Shown here: in pieces, positions 47,869 to 59,994 of the stretch
Layout of the letters: each line of letters opens with the position of its first letter
How positions within the stretch are numbered: position 1 is the first letter of the stretch
Assembly: GCA_026545765.1 (NCBI GenBank)
Contig: CM048842.1
Coordinates: 17,138,667-17,202,666, forward strand
Source: Plantago major
Taxonomy: Eukaryota; Streptophyta; Magnoliopsida; Lamiales; Plantaginaceae
Length of the DNA stretch: 64,000 bases
Reading direction: 5' to 3'
Notes under the pieces: generated by a model
The model's database searches: none
Told to the model about the DNA's origin: nothing
Seen by the model: the letters and a program-made list of their open reading frames with translations, nothing else
Translations under genes and position numbers: made by a program

Positions 47869-48744
47869 CTGATTTGCATCAGACTGATTGGTATCTGGAA
47901 CTCGAGTGGGTTCTATGTCTTGGTTTTGTTACTGAGTGACTTTTTCTTTGTTTGAGGTTTCTGGCACATTGGGTCCTTCCAGAGACAATATCTCGGTTTC
48001 CATCCCCTGGGCGTCTTTCTTGGTCGCAACAGTAGAAAGACGCCTCTTTGAAGAGAGTTGGGGAACCTGGTTGTTTGCAGGATTTTCTTCAACAGCGACA
48101 CGTGCTGGTAGCTCTGTAAATTCTTGAAATGTATTCAACATATCGACAACATCACTTAGATGGTCGTGTTGTTGAGTAAACGTGTCTTCCTTTATCAGAG
48201 CTTCTTCCTTCGGAACCTCTTGCATTTCTGCAGGGTTTGCACTTTCTGGAGGGGTTGGTTATTTTTCCCTCGTGTCTTTCTCAATAAAAGAGATGCTAGG
48301 GGTAAAGCAGAAGACGCTGGCTTCTTCTTCAGACATGGCTTTGGACTTTTTTGTTACCCCGTGCTAAGGATGCATTGACATTGATGTCTTTATCAGATTC
48401 TTTCTCTTCAGAATCTTCTCTCTTAGCAGGTTCTTCCACTTTCTTAGCAACCTTTTTCTTTATGGAGGTTCTTGGCTTCTTAAGAGTTGGACCCTCAGAA
48501 ACTTCGAATGCCTTTCTTTTACTAGGCACAACCTTATGCTTGTTTATCAAATCACCTTTGGAAATTGGTGTCTGATCTCTGAGTATTATCCCCGATTTCT
48601 CAAGGATATAGCAGATTTTCAGACCGAAGGCCACTGACTTTGTAGGTTCTGCTTTTCCATCAACAATTTATGGACAGAATTCCTTTATCTTGCTAATGAA
48701 CCTTAGGAAAACGTATTTACCCCAATTGAAATCCTCTGGCTGCT

Positions 48745-48790
48745 CCCTTCCACTCGGCACCGTCGGATCCGACGGTGCCGAGTGGAAGGG
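48745..48790. repeat. Perfect 46-bp GC-rich palindrome
   Basis: The two 23-bp halves are exact reverse complements, centred on GGATCC (48765-48770). It lies inside ORF2 of copy C where copies A and B have nothing similar. Confidence 0.95.
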
Positions 48791-49455
48791 CCGTCGCTCA
48801 GGGTGCTCAGGAAAGCCAACATTCCCCAACGCTCCATGCTTACTTGGTCTACTCCTCCAACATTGCAGTCAAAACATCTGTGAAGGATTAATGCAATTGT
48901 ATCCCAAGGTTCTGCCAGGTGTTTTCTTTTGACATCGTGGTTGTTGAATTAATCAGGAGCTGTTGTATCATCTGCATTGATGTGCTCCAAGTAAAATACT
49001 TCAGCAGTTTGGATGGAGGTGACAGGGATGAATTCAGTGCCATTTGTGGGAAGGCAAAAGAGTTCACAGAAGGATTTAAGGTTCAGTTTAACCACCTTTT
49101 CTTGAACCTTAGATTCTATAGACACATTTTCTGTGTCTTCATCGATTATCTTCGAGTTGTTATAAAATTCTAGTACATCTATGAGTGAGGCACAAGAAGG
49201 TTGTGCAGTGCAGAATTCTTTAATCCCTACCTTTTCAAGTAGAGGTAGTCCTCGCCTCACTTCACGTGGATGTTTTGAACCATTAATCACATACTCGTCG
49301 ACAAGTACTCCTCCCCAGAGTACTTTCGAGTTTTTGTTCCACATCTTGAAATCAAAATCACCAGTGACTCTTCAATTTTTTATTTCAATTTGCTTTTCAG
49401 CAGTAACAGATGTGGTTTCTTGAGTCTTCTGAGTAGAAGCTCTTTTGGGTGCCAT

Positions 49456-49960
49456 CTCTATTTTATAATAGTATGATTGGGAAGAGATGATAGGGAGTTG
49501 GGTCGAAAATAGCAAGAATTTCTTTGCAGAAATACTTTTTGCAGATTTTCAGAAGGTTTTGAATAAAATTTGCAGTGAGATTTAGAGAGAAAGAATGCTA
49601 TTCTTGGTGCAAATTGAAATGTAGGTTTAGGCAAAAGTAATTCTAATTTCCAAAACCTCATTTATATAGCAAGGCAAGTACATTCGATAGATGAATTATA
49701 TACGTATATATTTTGCACTTCTGCACAGGCGTGATGAAAAAGTAGTTTAGCATTAAATGCTAGTGGGGTCAGTCACTTAGTTTCTGTGCGAGTGGGCTTT
49801 TGCGGACGCATCTCGGTCGTTGAATTACAAGTGTTTCTACTGAAGGGTTGAGATTGATTCTCTTAGCAATGATATCAATCAACACCTGTAATTGTGCCCA
49901 TTAATTGAATTTGTCTCAACTCGCTGAAGTATCTTTCAACTTCTCAGAAACCTGTAACTA
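49456..49960 (-). promoter_or_regulatory. Leader and putative internal promoter of ORF2, copy C
   Basis: On the minus strand TATATAAA (49661-49668) lies about 206 bp before the ATG, preceded by blocks shared with copy B (AATGGGCACAATTACA near 49885-49905, CATTTAATGC near 49751-49760). The leader is C/T/A-rich. Confidence 0.55.
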
Positions 49961-50099
49961 GTAGACAAAACTGGATTCAGAAATCATTAAATGATCATCC
50001 AGTACTTGTTTGAAATATTTCACAGGAAAGGAAAGTTTCGACCAAAAAAAAAAATATTTGACTTCTGAAAGGAATTGTCTTTAAGGTCAAACTATTCTT

Positions 50100-50341
50100 C
50101 TTTTATGTTCCCCTTGACTTAGATGTCTCATGGTTTCTGAATACCCATTTCAGAGACCTTTCTAAGTAGCATTTTCTTCAATGCCTTAGATAGTTGAAAA
50201 CCCGTTTCACGTATCTTTCTGAAGTATCAACTTTCTGAGTACCCGTCTCAGAATTTACTCTCGTTTTCTTTTTGCATTTCATTTCAGAAACCTTTATTCC
50301 ATTTTTATTAGTTCAATGAGTTCCCGTCTCAGAGACCAATA
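50100..50341 (-). other. pol-ORF2 spacer with hairpin array, copy C
   Basis: Four hairpins on the minus strand lie at 50136-50154 (TCTGAA-ATGGGTA-TTCAGA), 50195-50209, 50233-50253 (TTCTGAG-ACGGGTA-CTCAGAA) and 50317-50331. The loops are A(C/T)GGGTA or one-base variants; stems differ from copy B but stay paired. Confidence 0.75.
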
Positions 50342-53300
50342 TTAGCACCTTGGTAGTTCCTTTAGTCCGAGACTATGTCTTAGACTTAGAAATCTACTCT
50401 CTGGCAGAGGCTTAGTAAAGATATCAACAAGTTGGTCTTCTGTGCCAATCTTAAGTATCTCTATATTGCCTTTTTCGACATGGTCTCTGATGAAGTGGTG
50501 TCTGACACCAATGTGCTTGGTTCTTGCATGAAACTTAGGATTCTGAGTAATAGAAATAGCACTTGTATTGTCACAGAAAATGGGAGTTTTCTCTTCATTG
50601 AGTTCGTAGTCTTTGAGTTGTTGTTGAATCCACAAAATTTGTGATGCAAAACATCTAGCGGCAATATACTCTGCTCCTGTGGTTGAGGAGGCAGTTGAGT
50701 TTTGTTTCTTGCTGAACCATGATATTAAACGAGCTCCACGGAATTGGCAAGTTCCTGAAGTACTCTTTCTATCAAGCATTGATCCAGCATAGTCGGCATC
50801 AGAATATCCAACCAAACTCAATCCACTCTCCTTTGGATACCACAATCCAACATCTATTGTACCTTTCACATATCTTAATATCTTCAAGGCAGTGTTGTAG
50901 TTCGTTTGCATTGGATTTGTCTGAAACCTTGCACACACTCCAACTGCATATTGGATATCCGGTCTGCTCGCAGTGAGATACAATAGTGACCTAATTAATT
51001 TCCTATACTTGTATTCTTCAACATTCTTGTCGGATTCAGTATAGGTCATCTTCGTTCCAATGCTCATAGGTATCTTAGCGTTCTTGTCAGAAGGCTTTAG
51101 ATTAAACTTATTGAGCATCTCCTTGGCATACTTTGTTTGACAAATGAATATTCCATTGTCGAGTTGCTTGACTTGCAACCCTAAGAAGTAATTCAATTCT
51201 CCCATCATGCTCATCTAAAATTTACTTTTCATGAGTTCAGCAAAGTCTTCACAAAGTTGCTTGTCCTTAAATCCAAATATTATGTCATCTACATAAACTT
51301 GAACTAAGAGAAGTTTCCCTTCATGGTTCAATGTAATGAGAGTTTTATCAACTTCTCCCTTTTTAATCCACTACCCAGCAAGTATTTGGCTAAAGTATCA
51401 TACCATGCTCTTGGAGCTTGTTTTAGTCCATATAGAGCTTTCTGAAGCTTATAAACCAGTTTGCCTTTTGAGGGAACTTCAAAGCCTGGTGGTTGATCAA
51501 CATAGACTTCCTCAGCGAGCTCACGATTCAGGAATTCACTTTTAACATCCATTTGGTAAACTTTGAAGTCATTATGGGCTGAAAAGGCTAGAAATAGTCT
51601 GATTGCATCTAATCTTGCAACTGGTGCATAAGACTCATCAAAATCTAGTCCTTTAGTTTGGGTAAATCCCTTGGCAACCAACCTAGCTTTGTTTCTGGTT
51701 ATTTCACCAGACTCATTCATCTTGTTTCTGAAAACCCACTTAGTTCCTATAATAGATATTCCATTAATAAAGGGAACCAGTTTCCAGACTTTGTTTCTTT
51801 CAACTTGATCCAACTCTTCTTGCATTGCTGAGAGCCAGTCTTGATCTTGTAATGCATCTTCAATAGTTTTAGGTTCAATATTTGAAATGAAACATCCATG
51901 GAGAGAATTTGCATTTTCAGCAATAGCTCTCCTAGTTCTGACACCTTGGTCTAGAAGACCTATCACATCCTTAACATGATGGTCTCTTATCCATTTCATG
52001 ATAGGTTTAGAACTATTAGGATCAAGATCAATGTTATTGTTATCAGAGTCATCATGAACTTGATAGGATACTTCTTCAATATCGTTGAAATTAGGCACAT
52101 TAATGGTACCTTGGATTTCTGACACTTGTTCAGTGTTTGGAGTATCTGAGGCAGGTCTTTCTGTGACCCTTGGCTCAGAAACCTCTATATGATGAACACT
52201 TTTTGAGATATGATCCATTACAGGGCTTCTCAGAGGGAATTCTTCATCATGTCTTAGAGTCATCTTACTGTTACTTGGCAGAGGTTGCCTTTCATCGTCA
52301 GACTCATCCTCTAAGTCTATGATATAATTGTTTCGCTTTGAGGATTCTTGTTCAGAATATTCGATCAAAAGCTCTTTGAACCTTTCTGAGAGTTCATCAT
52401 TTACGAGTGCTTTCTTGTTTCCTTCATAGAATAATACATGGACAGATTCTTCAATCTTTTGTGTCCTTTTGTTATATACTCTATACGCTTTGCTATTTAG
52501 AGAGTAGCCAAGAAATAAACCTTCATCTGTCTTTGTTTGAAATGTTCTTAAATATTCTTTACCGTTGTTCAGAACAAAACATCTACAACCAAACACTCTT
52601 AGATGTTTGATATTAGGGGGTTTACCAGTCCAAAGCTCATAGGGAGTTTTGTCACGGTGTTTGTTTATCAAGCATCTATTCTGAGTGTAGCAAGTCGTGT
52701 TAACAGCTTCAACCCAATAGATTTCACTTATTTCAGTGTCAGCAAGCATTGTTCTTACCGCTTCTTTCAGGGTTCTATTCTTCCTTTCAGCAACACCATT
52801 TTGTTGTGGTGTCCTTACTGAAGAAAGTTGGTGTTGTATACCTTTGCAGGTACAAAACTCCTTTATGTACTGGTTTACAAACTCAGTACCATGGTCTGTT
52901 CTGATCACAGATACCTTGTCATTTTTCTTGACTTCTAGTTTGTTCAGCAGACTTGGTATCTCGACCCTTGCGTCAGATTTGTGTTTTAGAAAGACAACCC
53001 AAGTGAATCTTGAATAGTCATCTACAACAACCAGACCATACTTCTTTTCTGCATAGCTTGTCACAGAGGACTCAAAGAGATCCATGTGCAACAATTGCAG
53101 TGGTCTAGAGGTTTTGGCTTGTTTCCCCAATTGACATGCTGAGCATAGACCTTCTATTATGTATATCATTTTGGGTAATCCAATCACCAGATCTTTCTTG
53201 GCTAGCTTATTTAGAGTTTTGAAGTTCAAGTGGCTCATTCTTTTGTGCCATAGCCAATTTTCTTCAGTGTGGCCAGATTGACTCACCATGAGGCATTTTT

Positions 53301-53697
53301 CGGTTGTGGCAGATTCCCAATCAGCAACATAGAGACTTCCTTTCCGCCTAGCAACCAAGACTACCCGCTTTGATTCATTGTCAACCAATTTGCATAGGTT
53401 TGACTTGATCTTTACTGAGTACCCTTTGTCTGCTAATTGACTCATGCTTAGGAGATTATATTTCAATCCCTCTACATGTAATACTTCAGTGATTGTAAAA
53501 GCTCCAAGCTTCAAATCGCCAAAACCTATGGTTGGATTTTCATCTCTTCAAGCAAATCTAATAATTGGTCCTTTATCACATTCTCTGTAGTTAACCAGAT
53601 TTGCTTTGTCTCATGTCATGTGCTTCCCACATCCACTATCAAAATTCCACTTTGGGTTCTTCCTCAGAGTGTTCTGCACAAAACAGGATACATGGAG
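50342..53697 (-). pseudogene. Sirevirus pol (PR-INT-RT-RNase H), copy C, nearly complete
   Basis: The protease motif DSGCGKHMT lies near 53620; two stops follow (GGA to TGA) near 53610 and 53545. From 53514 a 728-residue frame covers the pre-integrase and integrase domains ([42 protein letters not shown]), then [24 protein letters not shown], the linker, and RT up to [16 protein letters not shown] one-base frameshift near 51360 precedes the YVDD segment (about 51275), and TAG at about 51215 splits RT. RNase H (YSDADYAG, ADRKSTSG-type region, CDNTSA, VDIFTKPLPE) closes the protein at 50342. It shows what the integrase region of copies A and B looked like before their shared lesions. Confidence 0.9.
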
Positions 53698-55891
53698 TTA
53701 GGCTCTCACTCCAACAATGGAACCTTCTGGACCAAAGAATCTCCCTGTAAGAATCCATTTCTGAATGAACTTCCTTGGGGCATTCTTTTGTCTTACTGGA
53801 ACATAAGGAGGAATTTGAGGTAAATGACTAGTGTCACTATCATTTAAAACTATTTTCCTTCTTGGAGTGTTCCTTGGTGCTCCTTTTGGTGCTTTCAGAT
53901 ACCTGTCAGGTTGTTGAGTCGACTTTTCAGCGAGCTCGGCTTTCCTTCTCAGATTCCTTCTAGCCCTGGCATTCAGAGTGGTCGTAGCCTGTTCTTTCTT
54001 CCACTTCTGATGATTGCTATGCGCAATCCTGGCATTCATCCATCGTTCTTGCTCTTGTTTATATTGCTGAGCAAGTATCTTTCCGATGGCTTTGTAGCCA
54101 ATGCCATTTCGAGCACCTTTTGCTTTCTGAGATCTTCTCTCAGCAGCTTCACTAGTCTCTGGATCATTATTTCTTTCGAAAAATGGTACATTGGGAAAAT
54201 TGCCAGCTCCTGCAATTTTTCCTTTCCTAGAGACATAGCACTGTGGGTGATTGCACGTTTTAGTGCATGGTTTCTTTTCAGAAACCTTTTCCATAGTTTT
54301 CTTGGCGACTTGTTTTTCCCTCAAAGGTTTGGTCGCAACAACTTTTCCTTTGTCAGCAACCTTAGCTTTCTGACCAATGCTATAAGTTCTTTGGGAACCA
54401 CTTTGTTGACCACTAACAAATGTCAACCTTTCATCACTCTTTTTCAGAGGAGTAGAATTGATTGTTTGTGTGTCAAGCCCAAGTCCTCCCTTTTGTGAAG
54501 GATCTTTTAGGTAAGAGTGTACTTCAATGAGCATGTCACTCGCTTTGGCATAGGATTGGAAAGATTATTCTTTCTTCTTTAGTTCCTCATTCTCATAAAG
54601 AAGGTTTTCACACTTCTTCTGGAGCAACTCCATAGCCTCAGAATGTAAATTTTTGGTCTCGTCTATCTGAGCCTTTAGGAATGCATTTTCTACATCCTTA
54701 GTGTCAGAAAGTCATTGTAAATGTGAATACTCGCTTTCAAGAGACTCTTTTCTGTTTCAAGAATTTTGGTTCTAGATCGAGCAACCAAGAATTCTCTTTC
54801 ATAAAGATCTAACTCCCTTCTGAGATGTTCTAGATCCTTGATTCCTTTCTCATCACTCTCATAATTAATGAACCGTGAAATGTTGGTTACCTCATCACCA
54901 GCCATAAGACATGGCTCAAGGTTAGAGTAATCTGGGTAGATTTCTTCAGCAACTCTACACATTTCATTCTTCCTTTGAACAAAGTCAAATACTCCGTGAG
55001 TGTAGGCACACAATTCTGGTGATGGTAGCTTCGACTCATCATACTCGTCATCGTCAGAATCTGAATCAAGATCAAGTGCATCCAGTTGGATTTCGATCTT
55101 CTTTCTTTCTTCAGAAAGCATAGCTCTCTGGTTTCTCTTGAAGTTTCTCCTATCCTTTTTGTCACCTGTCTTGAGCTTGTTCAAAACAGGACAGTCCCAT
55201 TTGAAGTGACCAAGTTTCTGACAATAGAAACATATATCGTTTTTTATTTCTGTATCTCAGTACTTGATGCTTTCTGACCAGGTTTATTCAGAGAGTTGGT
55301 CAATTGCATATTCTTGTACTGGTGATAGTTAGGGCCTAGATGCTTTTTCAGCTTCTCTTTGACTTTTCTTCTCTCAATCTCCTATGTAACGTATTTGCTC
55401 ATTTGCTCTACTGTAAGAGCTTCTTCGTCAGTGGATTCTTTGATATTCTTCTTCGCAGAAGTACCTTGTGTTACTAGAGCAACACTGTGAGCTTGCTGAT
55501 CAGCTATTTGTCCTCTCTGAGAGGTCTCATAGTTGACAGTGGCTAGATGAGAGAATAATTCCGTTGGAGTGATATTTGGCATTCCTTGGTTGAAATAAAA
55601 GTACTGAGTATGTTCCCAGTTGTGATTTAAGCTCCTTACGATAGTCTTCACCTTTTTGGCGTTAGAATATCTTTCACTTTCTCCAAGTGCAGCCATTTCA
55701 CTTATCAACGTTGTAAACCGAAAATCAAGTTGTTCAAGGATTTCTGAAGGCCCTTGTTTAAAATTCTGGAATTTTAATTTCATAACTTCGAACTTGTTTT
55801 CCTTGGTTTTCTAAGAGCCGGCACAAATTTGTTCAACTAGTTGCCAAGCCTCTTTCGCCGTTTTTGCACACCACAATTTACACTGTATGTG
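53698..55891 (-). pseudogene. Sirevirus gag, copy C, 5'-truncated
   Basis: It begins abruptly at 55891 inside the Gag core because of the LTR-gag deletion. The core (KFQNFKQGPSEILEQLDFRF, SLNHNWEHTQYFYF) runs to 55382. A zinc knuckle CFYCQKLGHFKWDC lies at about 55190-55230, then an acidic region and coiled coil (55184-54690), then a basic C-terminal part (54534-53698) with CNHPQCY ending GSIVGVRA-TAA. Stops or shifts fall near 55380, 55255, 54690 and 54570. The terminal TAA matches that in copy B. Confidence 0.87.
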
Positions 55892-57087
55892 GTCACTAAG
55901 ACAGATGATTGAGTTCACCTTACAAATATCTTCTCTCGATTCCTAAATACACTAGGTTCTCAACCAAGTGTTCCCCCTAAGTTCTTCCCCGGCTTTCCTA
56001 GCCAAGTACTTCCTCTACTCAGAATTCCCTGGCTTTTCCAGCCAAGTACTTCCTCTACTCAGAACCTTTCTTGGAGTTATTCCTTAGTTTCCCAAACTAA
56101 GTACTTCCTCTACTGCACGCCATTTCTGGTGTTGGTTAAGAAGATTTTGTCAGATTGGTAGATTAATAACTTCCACAGTTATGTAATACTACCTTCTGGA
56201 ACAAGAGTCACTTAACACACTTGGACAGTGTGTGGTGATATGTTCTTTTCTGACCCAAGTCTATGTTCTTCGTTCGGGAGAATGAGTATCTTAGCAAGTC
56301 GCAACAGTGCTTCAATTCAACTCCTTCACAACAGATATAGCTTGTTAAGGATCAGGACACTTAGAACTTTCGTGCTACTTAGAATTAATAGCTTGGTCGC
56401 AACTGTAAGTTTTGAGTAAGTAGAGAAGGCTTGTATGCTTGAGTGTAGGATATGAAATTCAGTCGTTCAAGTGTGTTTTCAAGCATTCTAAGTGGTGATA
56501 TTTATAGGTGAAAATCAAGCCGTTTGAATTACTATCCGTTAGGCTATTGAGATTCAAACTACAAATAATCCGTTGATAGTACTACATAAATTTTGTCTCT
56601 TTGTTCAGAGATAAAGCTTTTGGTCAGCGAGTTCTGCAATGGCATTAAATGCATTGTACTATCTTTTGTCCTGTTGTGCCAACGGAACTGTGCACGCTGT
56701 GTGAGGCTGTGCATGTCGCTATCAAAAACTCCAAGCCTTTCAGAAACTAAGGAAAACATCGTTTCTTCCTGAAACATTGTTTTCACTAAGTTATCTTTTG
56801 CATATGGTTTCTAAGGCACAATTCCTTAGTCTTCGGTAATCTTGTGCAGTCTTCATATCTTTAGATAGTTGAGCTCTTTCTGTTGGATGCCTTCTTCTTG
56901 GTCTTCTTCAAAGATGTAAAATTACATTTAGAGACCTAACATCCTATACAAGATTTACTAGACTAATCGTACTAAGTATACTTCCTCTTTTATATTGTTC
57001 AAGTGAACCAAGAGTACTAGATACCTTTCTGAACTAAGGTAAGTCATTATGGTGTACTGATCAAAACTAAACAGATATTTTCTAACA
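55892..57087 (-). repeat. 5' LTR of Sirevirus copy C, truncated
   Basis: On the minus strand it starts TGTTAGAAAA at 57087 and stops at about 55892-55894, fused to gag. The last 300 bp or so, including the C-tract hairpin and the primer site, are missing. TATAAATA at 56499-56506 remains. Confidence 0.9.
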
Positions 57088-57092
57088 GAAAA

Positions 57093-58073
57093 ATCCCCTT
57101 CATCATTAAGGAGCTGAGGACTGTAAGGGAGTTTATGGAGAAACAGAAGGAAAGGGACGATAAGGTGGAGGCATTTATTGAAAGAGCGGACGAGGTGCTC
57201 TGCAGGATTAACGAGAAGGTAGAAGAGGTGGAAGGAAGCCTGGTAAACATAACAGAAAGGCTGATGATACTTCTAGAGCAACGTGATGAGGAGAAAGAAG
57301 AAGACGAAGAATGCGAAGATGAGGAGGAAGCTATAAAGTGGATGGATGCAGAAGACAGACGGACTTCCGAAAAACTCCTCGATAAGCTTTCTAACTCTCG
57401 CTTTAACTTTACCTTATCTAGTGAATTGCGTATAGAAGGTGACTCCTTGAGATTGTGCAAGTACCTCTACGGGGAAAAGAACCAAATAGAGAATTTCAGG
57501 AGGAATAAGAGGAAAGAAAACCCCTACTTCCAAACTAATATCCCCAGGAGGGAAATCAATCCCTTAGTATTTCAAATTACAGTCAACATAGGGGGCAGGA
57601 TGGTAGTAGGAACTCTAGACCTGGAATCCGATGTGAATGTTATCCCCTTAGAGATGTGCAAGAGACTCAGGTTGATAGGAAAGACTGGCGCTTGTGGCAT
57701 GTCCTACGACGTCCGCATGAGCATAGCAAAGAACTACGGGATGGTTAGAAACGTGCTTATCAAAGTTGGTACTCTCATAATCCCGGTGGACCTGCTGGTA
57801 GTCAACTACGAGAATGACAACAATAGAAGCTTATGTCTGGGAAGGCCCTTTATGATAATGACTAACACCATTATTTATATAACTGGCAGAAAGGTTTTTT
57901 TGTTTGTTAATGGACTGCAGAGTAACGTGGAATTATCCATCGGAAGGTCGCACCTCAAGAAGGGGAATCTTGTAGCTGAAAGATCGCCAAGGAGAAAGAA
58001 GGATCAACCACCTGGGGAATTTCAAGATGCACTGACGAAGATGAAGGAAATAGATAAGAACTATTTCTATTAG
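57093..58073 (+). pseudogene. Gag C-terminus and protease of the outer Athila-like element
   Basis: The gag resumes after GAAAA. The 312-residue frame from 57135 has a coiled coil (residues 1-60), an acidic patch, then a retroviral-type aspartic protease: NPLVFQITVNIGGRMVVGTLDLESDVNVIP (in two parts around residue 150-180), PVDLLVVNYEND and CLGRPFMIMT. The catalytic triad position reads D-L-E-S where D-[ST/L]-G-[AS] is expected, so the active-site Gly is replaced by Glu. The fold looks conserved but activity is doubtful. It ends at TAG 58071-58073. Confidence 0.8.
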
Positions 58074-59468
58074 CATGAGATTCACTTCCAGTTTCCGGAT
58101 CCAAGAGACAAGGAAGGAGAACAAACCCTATAAGATCTATCTTGACAAGAGGATGACCGGAAGATGCAAATTGGGAAACGAGGGGCTATTCTTTGAGAAC
58201 TTCAAGGGTGACAAGGATTTTAGAAACCGACTCAAGAATGAAGGAAGTACCCTCTAAAAGTTCGAGTTTTCAAGGGAAGGTGACCGATTCAACATGGGAG
58301 TGAAGGATTGGAATACCGACCCGAGTTTCATGGAAGATTGGTTGACTACTTGCGCCGATGGAGAACGGGGGTCTTACCCCGGCAACTGAGTCATCAACAA
58401 CCAGGGGTCGAGCTATTAGACCTTAAACAAGCGCTTCTTGGGAGGCAACCCAAAGTCACGTTTACTTTTACACATTTGCATTGGTATTTTCAATTTTCAT
58501 CTTTTTCTCGTTTTCCGTGCTAAATTTTTTTTTCGAAAAACTTTTTAAAATCATTTTCAAAATTTATTATTTATTATGTTTGCTTTTTGAAAAAATGAAA
58601 AAACAAAAAACAATCGAAAAAATGCAAAACATCGTGAAGAACGAAGAGGCTGGGCAGCAGCAGCCTCACTGCGGCCCACTGGCAACCGCAGTGAGCTACT
58701 CCCAACTCACTTCTTCCCCTTTTAAACCCCAAAAATTATTTTTCTCCCTCCCCATTTCATTTCTCTTCCAAAATTCTTCACTTGCTCTTCAATTCTATCA
58801 TACCCATTGCATTTTTAGTTTGCCCATCCATCATCAACATCAAGTAAGTGATCTCTACTCATTTCTATCATCATTACTTCTTCAATTCAATGTCTTTATA
58901 ATTTAACTATTTGCTTGCAGTTTCTTCTTGCTTCTTTGGTGTTTATCAATTATGTGTTTCAATTGATTGATTCGTTGATGTTTGAGATATGTGGATACAT
59001 GCTTACTTCTAGTATTCACTACTTTGATACTTGCTTGTTGGAGATTTGACAAATCATTTCAGAATTTGAAGGTTTTTGTTCTTGCCTACCAAATGTTCGA
59101 TAAAATGTCCCAATAGAACAAACTCCTTTGTCGACCCCTTTCTCCCTCAATTACTTGCTTACATGGTAGTAACTTGTTGAAGTATGCTTAGAAAACATGT
59201 TTGCATCGTCATATGCGCATAGGATGGAGACTTCATTACAATTTGCCTTTCAACTTGATGCTTGACACAACTTGAAAACTTGAGTTACATGCCTAGTTCT
59301 TGCATTATTTTGAAGTGGCTATTGATCTTATTACAAGCTACAATTTTGCATACACCCTGTGCCACACATTAGGTTTGGGGGATAAGAAACCCCATTGAAT
59401 TTGCATGTAAGCCTTAGAATTGATTTAACTCCAAATATGATATCTCACACTTTTTTGGCCTAGGTACA
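58074..59468 (+). other. Spacer of the outer Athila-like element
   Basis: Pol would normally follow here but is absent. Decayed coding-like fragments run to about 58420. ACAAGCGCTTCTTGGGAGGCAACCC (about 58428-58452) is the conserved block found downstream of coding regions in Athila/Tat elements. The remainder is AT-rich leader-like sequence. No RT, RNase H or integrase motif is visible in any frame. Confidence 0.65.
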
Positions 59469-59994
59469 ATGGGAAGAACGAAAGGAGGAAAGGATGTGGG
59501 TGAACCGAGCACTAAGAGTGCAAATAAAGGGAAGAAGGTGGCATTGACGACCCTCTCAAGCAAGGTTCGGAGTTGGCTATTGGTTAATAGCGACCGAGGG
59601 GTGATTCCCGGGAGGAAAATAGAGATCGAATGGGGGATGAACCCGGCCCTTAATTGGATCCACGACGTTTTGAGCCTCTATGCTTGGGGAACTTTCACTT
59701 CCATTCTCCGAGAATACGACATAGAGATAGTCCGGGAGTTCTACGTAGAGTAATTCAAGTTGAAGGTCAAAAAGCTGGAGGATGCACTTTTAGATCGTCA
59801 CGTCATCATTCGAGGGGTAGAGGTCATGTTTGGGCCAGGAGCTATCAATGAATTCTTCGAAATCCGGAGGAGCACATTCATGGCGAATACAAGGAACCGG
59901 CATATGACGAGATGTAATACAGAGAGATCCTAGAAAACATCCCACAGGTATTACTCGGAGAAAGAATTTAGGGAGGATGCAGTGGGACTGTCTA
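59469..59994 (+). pseudogene. Athila-type extra ORF, N-terminal part
   Basis: The ATG at 59469 gives MGRTKGGKDVGEPSTKSANK, a basic N-terminus, then SSKVRSWLLVNSDRGVIPGR. The segment ILREYDIEIVREFYVE, a stop (59751-59753), then VIIRGVEVMFGPGAINEFFEI has the layout of the 'putative plant transposon protein' domain found in the extra ORF of Athila elements. It is cut by a solo LTR at 59995 and resumes at 61433. The function of this domain is not known. ORF2 of the Sireviruses here has a loosely similar layout, but I would not call them homologous on sight. Confidence 0.65.

Larger units (their letters stand above)
44608..49455 (-). pseudogene. Sirevirus ORF2 (extra gene after pol), copy C
   Basis: The ATG at 49455 opens MAPKRASTQKTQETTS, the only copy here with this start intact. 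A TGA follows after about 36 codons (IEIKN-stop). The frame continues VTGDFDFKMWNKNSKVLWGG and DVLEFYNNSKI to a stop at 48949. A 46-bp palindrome interrupts it at 48745-48790, after which FNWGKYVFLRFISKIKEF and the Lys-rich region read on. An 80-nt intron is conserved at 47789-47868. The helical domain with a long acidic coiled-coil segment (47110-46052, 352 residues) is open. A C-terminal domain (45066-44608) ends SAYIRPDDAE-stop. Similarity to copies A and B is clear but distant, so ORF2 is old in this family. Confidence 0.75.
42751..57087 (-). mobile_element. Sirevirus copy C (Ty1/copia), minus strand, diverged and truncated at the 5' end
   Basis: It is flanked by GAAAA at 42746-42750 and 57088-57092. 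It has the same plan as copy B on the minus strand but is clearly a different subfamily. The element's 5' LTR (right-hand side) has lost its last third, the primer site and the first part of gag in one deletion near 55892. Its ORF2 start codon and pol are better kept than in copies A and B. Confidence 0.92.

Noticed and set aside
44608..49455. ORF2 as a true envelope glycoprotein
   Set aside because: I see no signal peptide, membrane span or glycoprotein-like cysteine pattern in any of the three copies; 'env-like' is only a positional label.
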